NCBI RefSeq assembly: GCF_049514155.1
Contig: NZ_JBEKVH010000061.1
Coordinates: 1-20,796 of the forward strand
Length of the DNA stretch: 20,796 nucleotides
Source: Roseiarcus sp049514155
GTDB lineage: Bacteria; Pseudomonadota; Alphaproteobacteria; Rhizobiales; Beijerinckiaceae
Direction: 5' to 3'
Shown: positions 14,309 through 20,796 of the stretch, piece by piece
How the letters are laid out: every line of letters begins with the position of its first letter
How positions within the stretch are numbered: the stretch's first letter is position 1
Translations under genes and position numbers: made by a program
The notes under the pieces: generated by a model
What the model was told of the DNA's origin: nothing
The model's input: the letters and a program-made list of their open reading frames with translations, nothing else
Databases searched by the model: none

Positions 14309-14444
14309 GGAATTACGGAATTACGGAATTACGGTGACGCATGCACAAATCCCTTTTCGGAATTACGAATTACGGAATTACGGTGACGCATGCACAAATC
14401 CCTTTTCGCGGAATTACGGTGACGCATGCACAAATCCCTTTTCG
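14309..14444. repeat. Three 35-bp repeats preceded by GGAATTAC octamers
   Basis: Octamers GGAATTAC run at 14309-14332 (three tandem copies, the third opening repeat 1). The 35-bp unit begins GGAATTACGGTGACGCATGC and continues with ACAAATCCCTTTTCG. It occurs identically at 14325-14359, 14374-14408 and 14410-14444. Between copies 1 and 2 lie 14 nt of partial octamers; between copies 2 and 3 lies one base. The unit contains the palindrome GCATGC. I cannot place it in a named repeat family. Confidence 0.85.
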
Positions 14445-14640
14445 GCGGTTCGCGGGGTTCGCAGGGCGCTCAACTCAACCTTTCATTGCGCCGCCGTCCG
14501 CTGGGGCGATGGCCACGCAGTCCACCGCCCCGGCGGACAATTTCCACGCAACCCGCTGAAAACAATTCATCGCACCCGAAAATGGCGCCCCCGCTATTCG
14601 TCGAAGACCGCGCGGCGATAGTCGGCCGGATCGGCGGCGA
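14445..14640. other. Gene-free stretch between the repeats and the MFS gene
   Basis: With the repeat array before it, this makes about 333 nt without a gene. Open frames on both strands are short, shifted by the repeats or low-complexity. On the minus strand, just past the MFS stop, a short frame reads VAADPADYRRAVFDE-stop, which may be chance or a tiny gene remnant. No terminator with a T-run was found. Confidence 0.45.
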
Positions 14641-15858
14641 CTAGGCGGAGCAGGCTGCATCGGCCGCCCTCGCGCTCCGCTGCTTCCTGTCGAGCGCCAC
14701 CGACACGGCGAAGACCGCCAATCCCGCCAATGCGAGCAGCGCCCCGACCCAGCCGGTCGAGGCCCAGCCGTAGCCGGCGCTGATGACCGCTCCGCCCAGC
14801 CAGGCGCCGACGGCGTTGGCGATGTTGAGGGCCGAGTGGTTAAGCGCCGCCGCCAGCGTCTGCGCCTCACGACCGACATCCATCAGCCGCATCTGCAGCG
14901 CCGGCACGGCCGCGAAGCCCGTGCCGATCAGCAGCACGAACGGGACCGCGGTCCACGCCCAATGCACGGCGAGAGAGAAGAGCGCGAGGACCGCCGCGTT
15001 CCAGACGATCGCTCCGAAGATGGTCGGCAGCAGGCCTCGATCGGCGAAGCGAGGGCCGACGACGTTGCCCAGGATCATGCCCGCGCCGAAGCAGGCCAGC
15101 ACCGCGGGAACCCACGCGAGCGGGATGCCCGACACCTGCACCAGGGTCGGCGTGATGTAGGTGAAGACCGCAAACATGCCGCCGAAGCCGACCGCGCCGA
15201 CGGCGAGCGTCAGCCAGACTTGCGGATTGCGCAGCGCGCCGAGCTCGCGCAGCGGTCCGGCGTCGGGATGCGGCGCGTCGTGCGGAACCAGGACGGCAGA
15301 GAGGACGACGCCCAAGAGGCCAATGGCGCCGACCAGCGCGAACGCCGCCCGCCAGCCGAGCAACTGTCCCGCCCAGGTGGCGAGCGGCGTGCCGAGCAGG
15401 GTGGCGATGGTGAGCCCGAGCATCACGCGGCCGACCGCCTTGGCGCGTCCGCCCGGCCCCGCCATGCCGGCTGCGACCAAAGAGGCGACGCCAAAGAACG
15501 CGCCGTGCGGCAGGCCGCTGACGAAGCGAAGGCCGACGAGCATTGGAAAGCTCATGGCGAAGCCGCTGGCGATGTTGCCCAGCCCGAACATCGCCAGCAG
15601 CAGCAGCAGGAAATTGCGCCGGGCGAGTTTGGCGCCAAGGACCGCAAAGACGGGCGCGCCGACCACCACGCCGAGCGCGTAGGCGCTGATGATGTGGCCG
15701 GCCTGAGGCACGGTGACGCCGAACCCGTCGGCGACGCTCGGCAGGAAGCCCATGGCGGCGAACTCGCCGGTGCCGATCGCGAAACTGCCGACCGCGAGCG
15801 CCGCCTCGGCGGCGCGGGCGCGGCCAAGTGAAATCGACGCCGATGGCTCGACGGACAT
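14641..15858 (-). CDS. MFS transporter, DHA1 family, AraJ/YdhP-like exporter
   Basis: A 405-residue major facilitator with about twelve hydrophobic helices. The first helix carries AVGSFAIGTGEFAAMGFLPSVA, the hallmark TGEF segment of the AraJ/YdhP/NepI-like drug:H+ antiporter branch. Then come AYALGVVVGAPVFAVLG (helix 2), the loop AKLARRN at motif A, and RFVSGLPHGAFFGVASLVAAGM (helix 4). The second half contains NHSALNIANAVGAWLGG. Length is that of the family. The substrate is unknown; efflux of a sugar, nucleoside or drug is typical. It is divergent from the SDR gene at 16076, sharing a 217-nt control region. Confidence 0.92.
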   Translation of the reverse strand: MSVEPSASISLGRARAAEAALAVGSFAIGTGEFAAMGFLPSVADGFGVTVPQAGHIISAYALGVVVGAPVFAVLGAKLARRNFLLLLLAMFGLGNIASGFAMSFPMLVGLRFVSGLPHGAFFGVASLVAAGMAGPGGRAKAVGRVMLGLTIATLLGTPLATWAGQLLGWRAAFALVGAIGLLGVVLSAVLVPHDAPHPDAGPLRELGALRNPQVWLTLAVGAVGFGGMFAVFTYITPTLVQVSGIPLAWVPAVLACFGAGMILGNVVGPRFADRGLLPTIFGAIVWNAAVLALFSLAVHWAWTAVPFVLLIGTGFAAVPALQMRLMDVGREAQTLAAALNHSALNIANAVGAWLGGAVISAGYGWASTGWVGALLALAGLAVFAVSVALDRKQRSARAADAACSA

Positions 15859-15954
15859 GACGTGTTTCCCCGAATGTCGGAATTGGCGAAGCGGCGGAGA
15901 GCCCGCCGCCGATTGGCGCCACTATGCCCGGCGCGCGTTCAGCAATAAACGGTG

Positions 15955-15990
15955 AAATTCGGAATTTGGTCGCGGAATCATCGCGAATTT
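15955..15990. promoter_or_regulatory. Dyad-rich candidate operator in the MFS/SDR divergent region
   Basis: AAATTCG (15955-15961) is the inverted match of CGAATTT (15984-15990). Nested within, TCGCG (15970-15974) pairs with CGCGA (15982-15986) around a 7-nt loop. The locally AT-rich sequence sits about 97 nt from the MFS start and 86 nt from the SDR start, where a shared operator would be expected. No regulator gene adjoins, so this is a candidate only. Confidence 0.35.
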
Positions 15991-16075
15991 GTGATGTCGT
16001 TCGTCGACCGTGGAGCTGCGCGTTCCCTTCCGCGGCGGCGCGGCCTAGGCTTTCGGCGCAGCGAAGGAGCGAGAC

Positions 16076-17023
16076 ATGGGCGACCAAATCGGCGTCATCG
16101 GCTACGGCGCGGTCGGCGCGGCGACCGTCGAACGGCTTGCCGCGGCGGGACGCGCAGTCGTCGTCGCGCAGCGTCAGCCGCCCGCGAGTCTGCCCCCGGG
16201 CGTCGATTTTCGCCGCTGCGACGCGCTCGACGCGGCAAGCGTGCGGGCGGCCGTAGCGGGATTGTCCCAGGTCGTGCTGGCGATCGGCTTTCCCTATGTC
16301 GGCGCGCTGTGGCGCGAGGCCTGGCCGCGCACGATGACGAATTTTGTCGAGGCTTGCGCGGCTGAAGGCGCGCACCTGGTGTTCTTCGACAATCTCTACA
16401 TGTACGGCCCGCAGACGGCGCCGCTCAGCGAATCGACGCCGCTGCAGCCCGTCGGCGTCAAGCCAGCGGCGCGGGTCGCTGCGACGCGCATCTGGATGGC
16501 GGCGAGCCAGGCCGGGCGGCTGCGCGTCGCCGCTCTGCGTGCGCCCGACTTCTACGGCCCCGGCGTGATCCAGGCCCATCTCGGCGACACCGCCTTCGGC
16601 GCGCTGGCGCGTGGCGGCCGCGCGCAGTTCATCGGCTCGCCGGACACGCCGCACGACTTCGCCTACGTGCCGGATTGCGCGCGCGCGGTCGTCAGCCTGC
16701 TCGACGCGCCCGACGACGTCTACGGCCAGGCTTGGCACGCTCCCAGCGCGCCGATCCGAACGCCCCGCCAGATCCTCGCCCTTGGCGCGGCGGCGATTGG
16801 CGTTGCGCCGCGCGCGATCGGCCTGCCGACCGCGCTCCTCGGCCCGCTCGGCCTGTTCGTTCCGCCGCTGCGCGAACTCGCCGAGATGCGGTTCCAGTGG
16901 GATCGGCCGTACCTGGTGGATTCGAGCCGCTTCGCCAAGCGTTTCTGGGCCGACGCGACGCCGTTCGAGATCGGAGCGCCGGCGACCGCGCGGTGGTTCC
17001 GCGACCGCGTCGGCGCACGATAG
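16076..17023 (+). CDS. Atypical NAD(P)-dependent epimerase/dehydratase-like SDR protein
   Basis: A 315-residue extended/atypical SDR fold. The Rossmann glycine motif is G-x-G-x-x-G (G9, G11, G14) in GVIGYGAVG. The FFDNLYMYGP stretch (103-112) is the usual SS-x-x-VYG position, and APDFYGPGV and DFAYVPDCARAV are typical epimerase segments. The catalytic Y-x-x-x-K is not intact: a Lys is present (K129, PVGVKP) but Pro125 stands where Tyr should be. A classical epimerase mechanism is therefore doubtful; a reductase, binding or regulatory role (as in atypical SDRs) is possible. AAGGAGCGAG before the ATG supports the start. It converges with the TfoX-like gene, 9 nt apart. Confidence 0.88.
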   Translation: MGDQIGVIGYGAVGAATVERLAAAGRAVVVAQRQPPASLPPGVDFRRCDALDAASVRAAVAGLSQVVLAIGFPYVGALWREAWPRTMTNFVEACAAEGAHLVFFDNLYMYGPQTAPLSESTPLQPVGVKPAARVAATRIWMAASQAGRLRVAALRAPDFYGPGVIQAHLGDTAFGALARGGRAQFIGSPDTPHDFAYVPDCARAVVSLLDAPDDVYGQAWHAPSAPIRTPRQILALGAAAIGVAPRAIGLPTALLGPLGLFVPPLRELAEMRFQWDRPYLVDSSRFAKRFWADATPFEIGAPATARWFRDRVGAR

Positions 17024-17032
17024 CGGCGGCGG

Positions 17033-17362
17033 TCATTTCGCTGGCAAGGAGCGCACGAAGCGAAGAGCGGCGTCGATCAGCCTACCGCGCAAGGCGTCGT
17101 CGCCGAACGCCGCCGGCCCGGCCCGCACCCAGCCGCGCATCCGTCGACCGCGCGAGATCATCGGTGCGACGTCGGGAATTTCCAGCGCCCAGCCGTCCTT
17201 GTCCGCGCCGAGCCGGACCAACATCCCGTCGTCGCGGGCGCCGCAAAGCAGGGCGCCATTGAGCAGCCAGGTGCGCCCTCCGAACATGGGCTTTTCCGTC
17301 AATCCCGGTTCCGACGCGAGACGCTCCCGCAACAGCTCCTCCAGACCCTCGTCGCGCGCCAT
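17033..17362 (-). CDS. TfoX/Sxy N-terminal domain protein
   Basis: A 109-residue stand-alone TfoX N-terminal domain. The motif KPMFGGRTWLLNGALLCGAR (24-43), then MLVRLG and a late WV-x-x-GP, match the family, in which the domain normally opens with a MFGG-type turn. The C-terminal domain of gammaproteobacterial Sxy, a CRP coactivator for competence genes, is absent. A competence role should not be assumed; the single-domain form is widespread with unknown function. It is divergent from the FemAB-like gene with 128 nt between. Confidence 0.87.
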   Translation of the reverse strand: MARDEGLEELLRERLASEPGLTEKPMFGGRTWLLNGALLCGARDDGMLVRLGADKDGWALEIPDVAPMISRGRRMRGWVRAGPAAFGDDALRGRLIDAALRFVRSLPAK

Positions 17363-17490
17363 GCCCGCCTCCGTCGATCCGGCGCCGATGCTAACCGAAA
17401 CCGCGCCGCGGCGCGCGGACTTGGCGCGCGGCCGTAGCGCGTTATGATGAGCCGGCGCCTCCCGAGCGCCCCTCCCACAAGACGTCCCGC

Positions 17491-18687
17491 ATGCCCGCAG
17501 AACTCGCCGTCCGCACCGTCGCCAGCCTCGCCGAGATCGCCCCCGAGGCCTGGGACGCCTGCGCCAACCCGCCTGGGCTGACGGCGGAGGGAAACGCCGG
17601 CGAGCGTTTCAATCCGTTCGTCACGCACGCATTCTTGCGCGCGCTCGAGCAATCAGGCTCGGTCGGCGGCCGCTCGGGTTGGACGCCCGCCCATGTGATC
17701 GTCGAGGACGCGAACGGCCGGCTGGTCGCCGCCGCGCCGACCTACCTCAAGACCCACAGCCAGGGCGAATACGTCTTCGACCACGCCTGGGCCGACGCCT
17801 ATCAGCGCGCCGGCGGCCAGTACTATCCCAAGCTGCAGATCGCCGCGCCGTTCACGCCGGCGACCGGCCGCCGTCTGCTGGTCGGGGCCGATGCGCCTGA
17901 CGGCGCGGCGCTGGCGCTCGTCGCCGGTTGGCGCGCGTTGCGCGAGGCGATCGAGGCGTCGTCGATCCACGTCACCTTCTGCGATCGACGCGACGCGGAG
18001 ACGTTGCAGCGCGCCGGCTTCGTCTTGCGGACGGGCGAGCAGTTCCACTTCATCAACGAAGGCTATCGCGACTTCGACGACTTCCTCGCTTCCCTCGCCT
18101 CGCGCAAGCGCAAGGCGATCAAGCGCGAGCGGCGCGACGCGCTGGGCGACGACATCGAAGTCGACCTTCTCACCGGAAGCGAGATCAAACCAGAGCATTG
18201 GGATGCGTTCTTTGCCTTCTACATGGATACCGGCTCGCGCAAATGGGGCCGCCCCTACCTGACGCGCGCGTTCTTCGACCGCATCGGCGCGACGTTCGCC
18301 GACCGCGTGCTGCTGGTGATGGCGCGCCAGGGTCGGCGCTATGTCGCCGGGGCGATCAATTTCCTTGGCGACGACGCGCTCTACGGCCGCAACTGGGGCG
18401 CGATCGTCGAGCGGCCGTTTCTCCATTTCGAGATTTGCTATTATCAAGCGATCGAATTCGCCATCCGACGCGGCATCGGCCGAGTCGAAGCGGGCGCGCA
18501 GGGGGAGCACAAGCTGTCGCGCGGCTATCGTCCGGTCGCGACCTACTCGGCGCATGAGTTTGGCGACGTCCGTATGCAGCGGGCCGTCGCCGACTATCTC
18601 GCCCGCGAACGGCCGGCGGTGGCCGAGGCGATCGAGGAATATTCCGAGCGCCTGCCCTTCCGTCGCGCTGAGTCGGAAAGCGATTGA
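17491..18687 (+). CDS. FemAB-like / GNAT-fold predicted N-acyltransferase
   Basis: A 398-residue protein of the FemAB_like family (PF04339, COG3146), a double-GNAT-fold predicted acyltransferase suggested to act on peptidoglycan or other peptides; the substrate is not established. Family-typical stretches are FNPFVTHAFLRALEQSGSVG, YLKTHSQGEYVFDHAWADAY, YYPKLQIAAPFTPATGRRLL, the basic LASRKRKAIKRERR, FYMDTGSRKWGRPYLTR, and a late RVEAGAQGEHKLSRGY close to the probable active-site region. No signal peptide is seen, so it is cytoplasmic. The Shine-Dalgarno is weak at 17491, but the N-terminus fits the family. It runs directly into the HIT gene (14 nt gap to the preferred GTG). Confidence 0.9.
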   Translation: MPAELAVRTVASLAEIAPEAWDACANPPGLTAEGNAGERFNPFVTHAFLRALEQSGSVGGRSGWTPAHVIVEDANGRLVAAAPTYLKTHSQGEYVFDHAWADAYQRAGGQYYPKLQIAAPFTPATGRRLLVGADAPDGAALALVAGWRALREAIEASSIHVTFCDRRDAETLQRAGFVLRTGEQFHFINEGYRDFDDFLASLASRKRKAIKRERRDALGDDIEVDLLTGSEIKPEHWDAFFAFYMDTGSRKWGRPYLTRAFFDRIGATFADRVLLVMARQGRRYVAGAINFLGDDALYGRNWGAIVERPFLHFEICYYQAIEFAIRRGIGRVEAGAQGEHKLSRGYRPVATYSAHEFGDVRMQRAVADYLARERPAVAEAIEEYSERLPFRRAESESD

Positions 18688-18691
18688 CAGT

Positions 18692-18695
18692 GGAG
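18692..18695 (+). promoter_or_regulatory. Ribosome binding site deciding the HIT protein GTG start
   Basis: GGAG at 18692-18695 stands 6 nt before the GTG at 18702. The upstream TTG at 18684 overlaps the preceding stop as TTGA but has no comparable site, and it would add six residues not expected for the family. Confidence 0.5.
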
Positions 18696-18701
18696 ACACA
18701 C

Positions 18702-19130
18702 GTGAGCGCGTCCTACGATCCGCAGAACATATTCGCCAAGATCCTGCGCGGCGAGGCGCCGTGTGTGCGCGTCGCCGAGGACGAAGTCTCGCTCGCGTTC
18801 ATGGACATCATGCCGCGCGCCGAAGGCCACGTCCTCGTCATTCCCAAGACGCCGGCCCGCAACCTGCTCGACATTTCCGCCGCCGAACTCGCGCGCTTCA
18901 TCCCGTCGGTGCAGACGATCGCCCGCGCAGTCAAGGCGGGCATGGCGGCGGAGGGAATCGTCGTCCAACAGTTCAACGAGCTCGGCGGCGGACAGGTCGT
19001 CTTTCATCTCCACTTTCACGTTCTGCCGCGCTGGACCGGCGTCGCGATCAAGCCGCCGGGCGGGCCGGTCGTTCCCGCCGACCAGCTCGAACCGCACGCC
19101 GCCAAGATCCGCGCCGCGCTGAAGGGCTAG
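18702..19130 (+). CDS. HIT-family nucleotide-binding protein (HINT-like)
   Basis: A 142-residue histidine-triad protein; relatives hydrolyse nucleotide phosphoramidates or dinucleoside phosphates in the cytoplasm. The N-terminal NIFAKILRGEAPC (9-21) and AFMDIMPRAEGHVLVIPK are typical. The active-site triad is H102-L-H104-F-H106-V-L, with the nearby QQFNELGGGQVVFHLH stretch forming the phosphate pocket. The GTG at 18702 yields the family-like MSASYDPQNIFAK start. A TTG at 18684 overlapping the previous stop is the alternative (148 residues). Tight spacing behind the FemAB-like gene suggests one transcript; the pairing recurs, as far as I recall, in related genomes. Confidence 0.93.
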   Translation: MSASYDPQNIFAKILRGEAPCVRVAEDEVSLAFMDIMPRAEGHVLVIPKTPARNLLDISAAELARFIPSVQTIARAVKAGMAAEGIVVQQFNELGGGQVVFHLHFHVLPRWTGVAIKPPGGPVVPADQLEPHAAKIRAALKG

Positions 19131-19228
19131 GCGCGCAAGAAAACAGCGGTGCCGCCCGTCGCTGCGCTCCTCGCAACGATGGCGCCGCGATTCGATGGAT
19201 TCCTGCCGCACCGAACGCCGGGCGACCG

Positions 19229-19951
19229 ATGTATTCAAACCATCTGCATTACCTCCCCGCGCAGATCCTGCTCTATCTGCTGGCCGGCGGGCTGCTTCTC
19301 GTCCTGGTGACGCTGCTCGAGATCGGCATCCTCAACAGCGCCTATCGCCGGCTCGGATTGCCGCCGCGGGCGGCGATGCTGGTGCTGCTCGCCTCGCTGG
19401 TCGGTTCCTATCTCAACATTCCGGTTGCGCGACTGCCTGAGGCGCACGTCGTCGCCCGCGCCTTCGTCGACGCCTTCGGCATGCCTTATCTCGTCCCGCA
19501 GGTCGTCGACTGGCCGGGCACGATCGTCGCCGTCAACGTCGGCGGCGCGCTCATTCCGGCGCTGCTGTCGATCTATCTCGTCGTCGCCAACCGCCTCTAT
19601 TTCGAGGCGGCGGTCGCGACGGCGATTGTCGCGGTGGTCGTGCACCTTCTGGCGACGCCGATCCAGGGCGTCGGCATTTCGGTGCCGATCTTCTGGCCGC
19701 CGGTCCTCGCGGCGGTCACGGCGCTCGTCCTTTCGCGCCGCTACGCCGCGCCGCTCGCCTATGTCGCCGGCTCGATCGGCGTGCTGACCGGCGCCGACCT
19801 CGCCAACCTCGACAAGCTGCAGAATCTCGGCGCGCCCGTCGCCTCGATCGGCGGCGCGGGAACCTTCGACGGCGTGTTTCTCGCCGGCGTGGTCGCGGTT
19901 CTGCTGTCGGGAATCGGCCAGCGGCGCGCCGTGTCAGGCGCGCCGCGGTAA
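19229..19951 (+). CDS. DUF1614 integral membrane protein
   Basis: A 240-residue membrane protein of the DUF1614 family, function unknown. The N-terminus YSNHLHYLPAQILLYLLAGG leads into about seven hydrophobic segments. The recognisable family features are the early SLVGSYLNIPV, then the VAVNVGGALIPALLSIYL segment and a C-terminal GVLTGADLANL with GGAGTFDGVFLAGVVAVLL. The acidic residues in GADLAN and TFDG lie at membrane borders and look like a functional polar site. The start at 19229 is the only ATG giving a family-like N-terminus; its Shine-Dalgarno is weak. It lies 98 nt after the HIT gene and ends 2 nt before the clpA stop, convergently. Confidence 0.88.
   Translation: MYSNHLHYLPAQILLYLLAGGLLLVLVTLLEIGILNSAYRRLGLPPRAAMLVLLASLVGSYLNIPVARLPEAHVVARAFVDAFGMPYLVPQVVDWPGTIVAVNVGGALIPALLSIYLVVANRLYFEAAVATAIVAVVVHLLATPIQGVGISVPIFWPPVLAAVTALVLSRRYAAPLAYVAGSIGVLTGADLANLDKLQNLGAPVASIGGAGTFDGVFLAGVVAVLLSGIGQRRAVSGAPR
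19921..19946. terminator. Shared 3' hairpin of the DUF1614 gene and clpA
   Basis: GCGGCGCGCC (19921-19930) and GGCGCGCCGC (19937-19946) form a perfect 10-bp stem with a 6-nt loop. It lies within the last codons of the DUF1614 gene and 7 nt beyond the clpA stop on the other strand. No T-run follows on either strand, so it may terminate or stabilise both convergent transcripts without being a canonical intrinsic terminator. Confidence 0.5.
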
Positions 19952-19953
19952 GC

Positions 19954-20796
19954 TCAGCTCGCCTGCGGCTCGCTCGGCGATTCCTCGCTCGATTCGCTCG
20001 GTTCGCTCTCGGCGCGCTTGCGCGCCCTGCCCTTGCGCGCCTCGGCGGCCCCCTCGGCCCGCTTGCGGCCGGCGACGATCAGGTCGCGTTCGAGCCGCGG
20101 CTGCGCCGGGCCCTCGGGATAGACGAAGCTGAGCTTCTTGACCCCGGAATCGTCGGCGGTGACGACGACCTTGACGATCCCGCCATTCTTCAGCTTGCCG
20201 AACAGCACTTCGTCGGCGAGCGGCGTCTTGATCTGGGTCTGGATGACGCGCGCCATCGGCCGCGCCCCCATCGCCTCGTCATAGCCGTTCTTGACCAGCC
20301 AGGCGCGGGCTTCGTCGGTGAGCTCGATGGTCACGTTGCGATCGGCGAGCTGCGCCTCGAGCTGCAGGATGAACTTGTCGACCACCTGGGCGATGACTTC
20401 TTCCGGCAGCCGCGAGAACGGCACGATGGCGTCGAGCCGGTTGCGGAACTCCGGCGAGAACAGCCGGTTGATCGCTTCGGTGTCGTCGCCCTCGCGCCTC
20501 GACTTGTGAAAGCCGAACGACTCGCGGGCGAGGTCCTGCGCGCCGGCATTGGTCGTCATGATCAGGATAACGTTGCGGAAGTCGATCTGCTTGCCGGCAT
20601 GGTCGGTCAGTTTGCCGTGATCCATCACTTGCAACAGGATGTTGAAAAGATCGGGATGCGCCTTCTCGATCTCGTCGAGCAGCAACACCGAATGCGGATG
20701 CTGGTCGATCGCGTCGGTCAGCAGCCCCCCCTGGTCGAAGCCGACATAACCGGGCGGCGCGCCGATCAGCCGCGAAACGGTGTGGCGCTCCATGTA
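19954..20796 (-). CDS. clpA: ATP-dependent Clp protease ATP-binding subunit ClpA (5' part beyond window)
   Basis: About 280 C-terminal residues of the AAA+ unfoldase that feeds substrates to ClpP. The visible part begins inside the second AAA+ module: YMERHTVSRLIGAPPGYVGF with the pore-loop GYVG, then Walker B VLLLDEIEKAHPD, sensor 1 LIMTTNAG, FSPEFRNRLDAIVPF with the arginine finger, and sensor 2 GARPMARVIQ. The ClpP-docking loop position (IGL in E. coli) reads FGF in ARESFGFHKSRREGDD. The ClpB_D2-type small domain is followed by an unusual tail of about 45 residues, first Lys/Arg-rich and then Ser/Glu/Pro-rich. The gene continues past the right edge; Walker A and the N-domain are not visible. 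Confidence 0.95.
   Translation of the reverse strand, partial: YMERHTVSRLIGAPPGYVGFDQGGLLTDAIDQHPHSVLLLDEIEKAHPDLFNILLQVMDHGKLTDHAGKQIDFRNVILIMTTNAGAQDLARESFGFHKSRREGDDTEAINRLFSPEFRNRLDAIVPFSRLPEEVIAQVVDKFILQLEAQLADRNVTIELTDEARAWLVKNGYDEAMGARPMARVIQTQIKTPLADEVLFGKLKNGGIVKVVVTADDSGVKKLSFVYPEGPAQPRLERDLIVAGRKRAEGAAEARKGRARKRAESEPSESSEESPSEPQAS

Noticed and set aside
14325..14444. Possible CRISPR array from three identical 35-bp repeats
   Set aside because: The spacings are 14 nt and 1 nt, the interval sequences are partial octamers rather than unique spacers, and no cas gene is present.
13099..14640. Second copy of the tRNA-Glu 3' end as an attR site
   Set aside because: I looked for the TTCCCCTTGGGCGCGCCA segment and found only short GCGCGCCAA matches (about 13366), which are too short to count.
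14334..14644. Small plus-strand frames over the 35-bp repeats (repeated HAQIPF / HKSLFG peptides)
   Set aside because: The peptide repetition just mirrors the DNA repeats, all three frames are equally open, and no ribosome binding site is seen.
14867..16738. 623-codon minus-strand frame across the MFS and SDR genes
   Set aside because: It spans two real genes on opposite strands in the wrong frame and has Arg-rich composition without any domain.
17033..17362. TfoX protein as evidence for natural competence
   Set aside because: Only the N-terminal domain is present, there are no competence genes nearby, and single-domain forms are widespread without such a role.

Overview
The window is GC-rich chromosomal DNA with short intergenic gaps, ATGA/GTGA start-stop overlaps and a lepB-rnc-era cluster. 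Together with the protein flavour this points to an alphaproteobacterium, most likely of the Hyphomicrobiales/Rhizobiales. The order-level placement is inference. Most of the window is ordinary housekeeping and transport. I found no CRISPR array, rRNA, prophage or recognisable defence system.

Layout. 1-837 (-) is the N-terminal part of an MFS transporter that runs off the left edge. 881-2251 (-) is a PMT/GT39-type glycosyltransferase. 2443-3357 (+) is a slipin/SPFH membrane protein whose leader carries a strong inverted repeat. 3383-4096 (-) is a CobB-type sirtuin. 4297-6785 (-) is lepB-rnc-era, with rnc and era coupled through GTGA. 7008-12809 (-) is a probable five-gene unit: QorA-like quinone oxidoreductase, then the ATPase, two permeases and periplasmic binding protein of a BMP-family (nucleoside/purine-type) ABC importer. 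A strong hairpin at 6942-6970 separates it from lepB.

13023-13098 (+) is tRNA-Glu(TTC), with a well-formed sigma70-like promoter. Directly 3' of it lies a small accessory patch (about 13100-14640). It holds a probable decayed XRE regulator tail, two small unknown genes, the 3' end of an IS3-family transposase, and three copies of a 35-bp repeat with GGAATTAC octamers on both sides of the IS remnant. This is the only part of the window that looks foreign or rearranged.

14641-15858 (-) is a DHA1 MFS exporter, divergent from an atypical SDR protein (16076-17023, +). Then come a TfoX N-domain protein (17033-17362, -), a FemAB-like predicted N-acyltransferase (17491-18687, +), a HIT protein (18702-19130, +) and a DUF1614 membrane protein (19229-19951, +). 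The last converges on the 3' part of clpA (19954 to the right edge, -), and the two genes share a 10-bp-stem hairpin at their 3' ends.

Functionally, lepB/rnc/era serve protein export and RNA/ribosome maturation, and clpA serves regulated proteolysis. The qorA-ABC unit imports a small solute, probably a nucleoside-like compound.
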